Source: JAJKIP01 sp037200685 (GTDB lineage Bacteria > Bacteroidota > Bacteroidia > Chitinophagales > Chitinophagaceae). Taken from it: a stretch of 64,000 nucleotides of DNA. Positions 61,189 to 64,000 of this stretch are shown in pieces. Numbering within the stretch: the first letter of the stretch is position 1; the number at the start of each line of letters is the position of its first letter. The stretch lies in assembly GCA_037200685.1 (NCBI GenBank), contig JBBCIG010000002.1:62001-126000 (forward strand). The letters run 5' to 3'. A model generated the notes under the pieces. It did no database searches. It was not told the origin of the DNA and worked only from the letters and a program-made list of their open reading frames with translations. The position numbers and the translations under genes were made by a program.

Positions 61189-61638
61189 ATGGATATTTCA
61201 ATTCGCAGGGCGGTGAAAAAAGATTGTTCCAGACTCATGGAGTTGGTACAAGAGTTGGCGGATTATGAAAAAGCGCCGAATGAGGTGACAGTGAGCCTGC
61301 AGCATTTTGAAGAAAGTGGTTTTGGTAAAAATCCAGTTTGGTGGGGTTTTGTGGCCGAAGCTGATGGTTTGATTGTTGGTTTTGCTTTATACTATATCCG
61401 TTATTCTACCTGGAAAGGGCAAGCGATGTACCTGGAAGATATTTTAGTAACAAATACGATGCGGGGGAAAGGAGTTGGTCAATTATTATTTGATCGGTTG
61501 ATTGAAGAAGCGAAAGAAAAAAAATTGAACCGGATCGCCTGGCAGGTATTGGAATGGAATGAGCCTGCTATTAATTTTTATAAAAAGTACAATGCAGCAT
61601 TCGATGGTGAATGGGTGAACTGTAGTATATATGTGTAA
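61189..61638 (+). CDS. GNAT family N-acetyltransferase (diamine acetyltransferase-like)
   Basis: A 149-residue acetyl-CoA-dependent acetyltransferase. The fold is clear: ISIRRAVKKDCSRLMELVQE, WGFVAEADGLIVGFALYYI, the motif A region LEDILVTNTMRGKGVGQLLF with the acetyl-CoA loop RGKGVG, and NRIAWQVLEWNEPAINFYKKYNA (split). LQELADYEKAPNEVT-like sequence is typical of the spermidine/spermine acetyltransferase branch. The ATG at 61189 is preferred over an upstream start that would translate the palindromic repeat. Confidence 0.88.
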   Translation: MDISIRRAVKKDCSRLMELVQELADYEKAPNEVTVSLQHFEESGFGKNPVWWGFVAEADGLIVGFALYYIRYSTWKGQAMYLEDILVTNTMRGKGVGQLLFDRLIEEAKEKKLNRIAWQVLEWNEPAINFYKKYNAAFDGEWVNCSIYV

Positions 61639-61639
61639 A

Positions 61640-61679
61640 CCTCACCTGGCCTCTCCTAAAGGAGAGGAACCACACAGCC
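61640..61679. repeat. CTCTCC-TAAA-GGAGAG palindromic repeat
   Basis: CCTCTCCTAAAGGAGAGG at 61650-61667, with flanks CCTCACCTGG and AACCACACAG, is the near-exact complement of 46525-46568. Confidence 0.8.
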
Positions 61680-61711
61680 CAAGCTTTTTGAAAAGTACAA
61701 TAGAATTAGAT

Positions 61712-61812
61712 ACTTCTGAAATGCTGAATAGAATTCATGCAGTACAAGAGTGCGACGCAACGGACGATGATAGTCCACGGGATGCTGCGCATAGTAATAC
61801 AGCTGGGCAAAA
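61712..61812 (-). repeat. Dispersed GTTGCGTCGCACTCTT repeat, copy 13
   Basis: CTTCTGAAATGCTGAATAGA, then GTACAAGAGTGCGACGCAAC, then GGACGATGATAGTCCACGGG and ATGCTGCGCATAGTAATACA. It ends 4 bp before the fabD stop codon. Confidence 0.8.
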
Positions 61813-61815
61813 AAA

Positions 61816-62712
61816 TTAGCTCACTCCTTCCACCTGCATCGTTTTATCAATCTTCAATACTAATCCCTGCAATACTTTTCCCGGGCCTACTTCAACAAAT
61901 TTTGAAGCGCCGTCGGCGATCATGGATTGAACGCTTTGTGTCCAGCGCACAGGGCCTGTTAACTGATCAATGAGGTTTTGTTTTATTTCTTCTTTATCAT
62001 ACACGGCTTTGGCCACCACGTTTTGATAAACATGCGAAGTAGGCTGATGAAAAGTTGTCGCTTCAATGGCCGCTTTTAATTCTTCTTTCGCCGGCTCCAT
62101 CAATGGCGAATGAAAAGCACCACCAACGGGAAGTATCAATGCCCTTTTCGCACCTGCTGCTTTCATTCTTTCACAGGCGATCTCAACACCTTTTACAGAT
62201 CCACTTATTACTAACTGGCCGGGACAATTATAATTCGCCGGAACAACGATCTCTCCTGTTTCCTTTTGCACTTCATCGCAGATGGTTTCTACTTTATCAT
62301 CGGCCAAGGCCAATACCGCAGCCATGGTGGAAGGGCTCATTTCACATGCTTTTTGCATCGCTTTTGCCCGCACTGCCACGAGTTCTAATGCATCTTCGAA
62401 GCTCAAGGTTCCATTGACCACCAATGCGGAAAACTCACCTAATGAATGGCCGGCGACCATATCAGGTTTGGTACCATCAATTGTTCTGAAAGCGATAATT
62501 GAATGCAGGAAAACGGCTGGCTGTGTGACATTGGTTTGCCTCAGGTCTTCTTCAGTGCCATTGAACATGATATCGGAGATGCGAAAGCCCAATACTTCAT
62601 TCGCCTGTTCGAATAATTTTTTGGCGAATGCGCTGTTATCAAAATGCTCCTTCCCCATTCCCGAAAACTGCGACCCCTGGCCGGGAAAAACATAGGCTTG
62701 CTTCATGCTCAA
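61816..62712 (-). CDS. fabD: Malonyl-CoA-ACP transacylase
   Basis: A 298-residue enzyme that charges acyl carrier protein with malonyl groups for fatty-acid synthesis. The substrate-binding VFPGQGSQFSGMGKEHF and the nucleophile motif VAGHSLGEFSALVV are clear; the catalytic His lies in PVGGAFHSPLM, and KFVEVGPGKVLQGL closes the domain. MKQAYVFP two codons in (62706) is an equally good start. It functions with fabH, encoded nearby on the other strand. Confidence 0.95.
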   Translation of the reverse strand: MSMKQAYVFPGQGSQFSGMGKEHFDNSAFAKKLFEQANEVLGFRISDIMFNGTEEDLRQTNVTQPAVFLHSIIAFRTIDGTKPDMVAGHSLGEFSALVVNGTLSFEDALELVAVRAKAMQKACEMSPSTMAAVLALADDKVETICDEVQKETGEIVVPANYNCPGQLVISGSVKGVEIACERMKAAGAKRALILPVGGAFHSPLMEPAKEELKAAIEATTFHQPTSHVYQNVVAKAVYDKEEIKQNLIDQLTGPVRWTQSVQSMIADGASKFVEVGPGKVLQGLVLKIDKTMQVEGVS

Positions 62713-62783
62713 TGGTTGATTAGTGCCGGCAAAAATGATACAAATCGGCTAAGAAAAAAAAATATTTATATGAGAGAAATTTA

Positions 62784-63386
62784 TTACCTGCGGCTCAGAT
62801 CAGACGAAATAAGCTTTAAAAATTCGCTGCGGGTTGAATTCTTTTGAAACTCACCGTCAAAAGCCGAAGTGGTGGTTTCAGAATTTTGTTTCTGAACACC
62901 CCGCATCATCATACAAAGATGCTGGGCTTCGATAACCACGGCCACGCCAATGGGGTTTAATGTTTCTTTTATGGCGTTCATTATTTCCACCGTCAACCGC
63001 TCCTGCACCTGCAAGCGGCGTGAGTATACATCCACCACCCGTGCGATTTTGCTTAAGCCCGTTATCCAGCCATTCGGTATATAAGCGATATGTGCTTTGC
63101 CAAAGAATGGCAGCATGTGATGTTCGCACATGCTATATAATTCAATGTCTTTTACGACGATCATTTCACTCACCGGCTCATGAAATTTCGCTGAATTAAG
63201 AATTTCATGTGCATCGAGCTGGTAACCCTGCGTAACAAACTGCATGGCCTTGGCTATGCGTTCGGGAGTTTTTAAAAGCCCTTCCCGCTCCGCATCTTCA
63301 CCGATTAATCCCAGTACTTCTTTATAATTTTTAATCAGCCCTTCGGTGACTTTTTCATCGTATTGTTCTGTTTTATTGTATGCCAT
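62784..63386 (-). CDS. folE: GTP cyclohydrolase I
   Basis: A 200-residue enzyme converting GTP to dihydroneopterin triphosphate, first step of folate and pterin synthesis. The zinc and active-site motifs are SMCEHHMLPFFGKAHIAYIP, GLSKIARVVDVYSRRLQVQE and IEAQHLCMMMRGVQKQNSET. The ATG at 63386 (MAYNKTEQ) is preferred over one seven codons upstream. It is followed by fabD 72 bp later. A QueD/PTPS gene, which uses its product, lies just upstream on the same strand, beyond a repeat. Confidence 0.96.
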   Translation of the reverse strand: MAYNKTEQYDEKVTEGLIKNYKEVLGLIGEDAEREGLLKTPERIAKAMQFVTQGYQLDAHEILNSAKFHEPVSEMIVVKDIELYSMCEHHMLPFFGKAHIAYIPNGWITGLSKIARVVDVYSRRLQVQERLTVEIMNAIKETLNPIGVAVVIEAQHLCMMMRGVQKQNSETTTSAFDGEFQKNSTRSEFLKLISSDLSRR

Positions 63387-63460
63387 GTTGTAAAAGTAAA
63401 AATTCAAAATTCAAAAAAAATACACTTCTTAAACTTATTAACCCCTTAAATTTATTTTTA

Positions 63461-63535
63461 TGCCCCTGCTGCATTGCTACTATCATCGTCTGTTGCGTCG
63501 CACTCTTCATCTTTCTGTTCTCTATTCAGCAAATT
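63461..63535 (+). repeat. Dispersed GTTGCGTCGCACTCTT repeat, copy 14
   Basis: GCCCCTGCTGCATTGCTACT, ATCATCGTCTGTTGCGTCGC, then ACTCTTCATCTTTCTGTTCT and CTATTCAGC. It lies between folE and the QueD-like gene. Flanking CAAAATTCAAAAAT and AAAGTAAAAAGTAAAA runs are simple A-rich repeats. Confidence 0.8.
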
Positions 63536-63618
63536 CAAAAATCAAAAGTAAAAAGTAAAAACCTGCATCAGCAAGGCCCCTTTTTGAATTTTGATTTTTT
63601 ACTTTTGACTTCCCTCTC

Positions 63619-64000
63619 CTATACCGGGTATTCCACAAAATTGCGTGGCGTTTCGTATAAACGAACCTGCATATCCAGTTTCTCATCAATATGCCGACGT
63701 AATAGTTTATAAATAACAATAGCGATATTCTCCGCCGTTGGATTTAGATTTTTAAATTCTTTCGTATCAAGATTAAGGTTTTTATGATCAAACCGTGAAT
63801 GTATTTCCCGTTGAATAAGATCGGAAAGCACTTTCAAATCTATCACATAACCGGTTTTAGGATTGGGCTTACCTACCACTTTCACTTCGAGTTCATAATT
63901 ATGCCCGTGATAATGAGGCAATGCACATTTGCCAAACACTTCTTCATTTTTTTTGTCATCCCAATCGGGATTAAACAGGCGGTGCGCTGCATTAAAATGT
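63619..64000 (-). CDS. queD: 6-carboxytetrahydropterin synthase / PTPS family (QueD), N-terminus cut by the window
   Basis: The last 127 codons are present and the gene runs off the right edge. The product converts dihydroneopterin triphosphate to 6-carboxytetrahydropterin (queuosine path) or a related pterin. Visible motifs: the zinc-ligand segment HFNAAHRLFNPDWDDKKNEE at the window edge, CALPHYHGHNYELEVKV with two further zinc His, GYVIDLKVLSDLI and FKNLNPTAENIA with the catalytic-type Glu. The end is VRLYETPRNFVEYPV. The assignment to QueD versus another PTPS activity is inference, helped by folE next door. Confidence 0.9.
   Translation of the reverse strand, partial: HFNAAHRLFNPDWDDKKNEEVFGKCALPHYHGHNYELEVKVVGKPNPKTGYVIDLKVLSDLIQREIHSRFDHKNLNLDTKEFKNLNPTAENIAIVIYKLLRRHIDEKLDMQVRLYETPRNFVEYPV

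Noticed and set aside
61631..61819. Open frame with the peptide HLASPKGEEPHSP after the GNAT gene
   Set aside because: It is the translation of the CTCTCCTAAAGGAGAG palindrome and repeat copy 13. No promoter or coding character.

Overview
The window looks like a chromosome segment of a Bacteroidota bacterium, most likely of the family Chitinophagaceae. The evidence is a SusC/SusD pair, the giant type IX secretion (T9SS) translocon SprA next to ruvA, two proteins with T9SS type B (CHU-like) C-terminal sorting domains, a bacterial GGGP synthase of the type known from Chitinophaga, a LytS/LytTR two-component pair, and promoters with the Bacteroidota -7 signature TAnnTTTG. Most genes are housekeeping or conserved envelope genes. 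I see no rRNA, CRISPR array, prophage or integrative element. There is one tRNA (Cys) and one complete IS3-family element.

Layout. 1-8.3 kb: 5' part of nrdJ, a DUF2490 protein, GGGP synthase, a DUF5723 protein, two tandem M28 peptidases and a LytTR/histidine kinase pair. 8.7-20 kb: dxs, an L,D-transpeptidase-like gene, osmC-like, scpA, mscL, ppk2, an EamA transporter, thiolase, a broken toxin-antitoxin pair, rlmN and two pseudouridine synthases. 20-32 kb, all minus strand: metZ, a second OsmC protein, an AGMO-like hydroxylase, a small carboxypeptidase-regulatory protein, an aldo/keto reductase, a YeiH-type exporter, two rhodanese-thioredoxin fusions (one frameshifted), susD and susC. This is a sulfur-flavoured cluster. 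32-47 kb: tRNA-Cys, a truncated TonB receptor fused head-to-head to a truncated OmpA/PD40 gene, dprA, a frameshifted T9SS-B protein, a frameshifted guaB, DUF2339, lnt, an alpha/beta hydrolase, a second T9SS-B protein and a frameshifted SDR. 47-64 kb: an orphan gene, the IS3 element, sprA-ruvA, fabH, a lipoprotein, a methionine gamma-lyase-like gene, GNAT, fabD, folE and the 3' part of a QueD/PTPS gene.

Two things stand out. First, many intergenic gaps hold copies of a roughly 70-100 bp repeat with the core GTTGCGTCGCACTCTT. I count 14 copies, often as inverted pairs enclosing further palindromic modules, and one such element has been split by the IS3 copy. A second, shorter palindromic family (core CCTAAAGG/CCTTTAGG) includes a copy inserted in frame in a hydrolase gene just before its nucleophile. 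Second, between 26.5 and 47.2 kb five genes carry six single-base indels, mostly in homopolymers. These include the normally essential guaB, and the TonB/OmpA junction lies in the same stretch, so assembly or base-calling error must be excluded before calling them pseudogenes.

The 20-32 kb cluster is the best candidate for an undescribed system. It links outer-membrane import (SusCD), periplasmic thiol chemistry (rhodanese-like domains without catalytic cysteine fused to CGAC/CGSC thioredoxins), a YeiH exporter and MetZ. The substrate is unknown.
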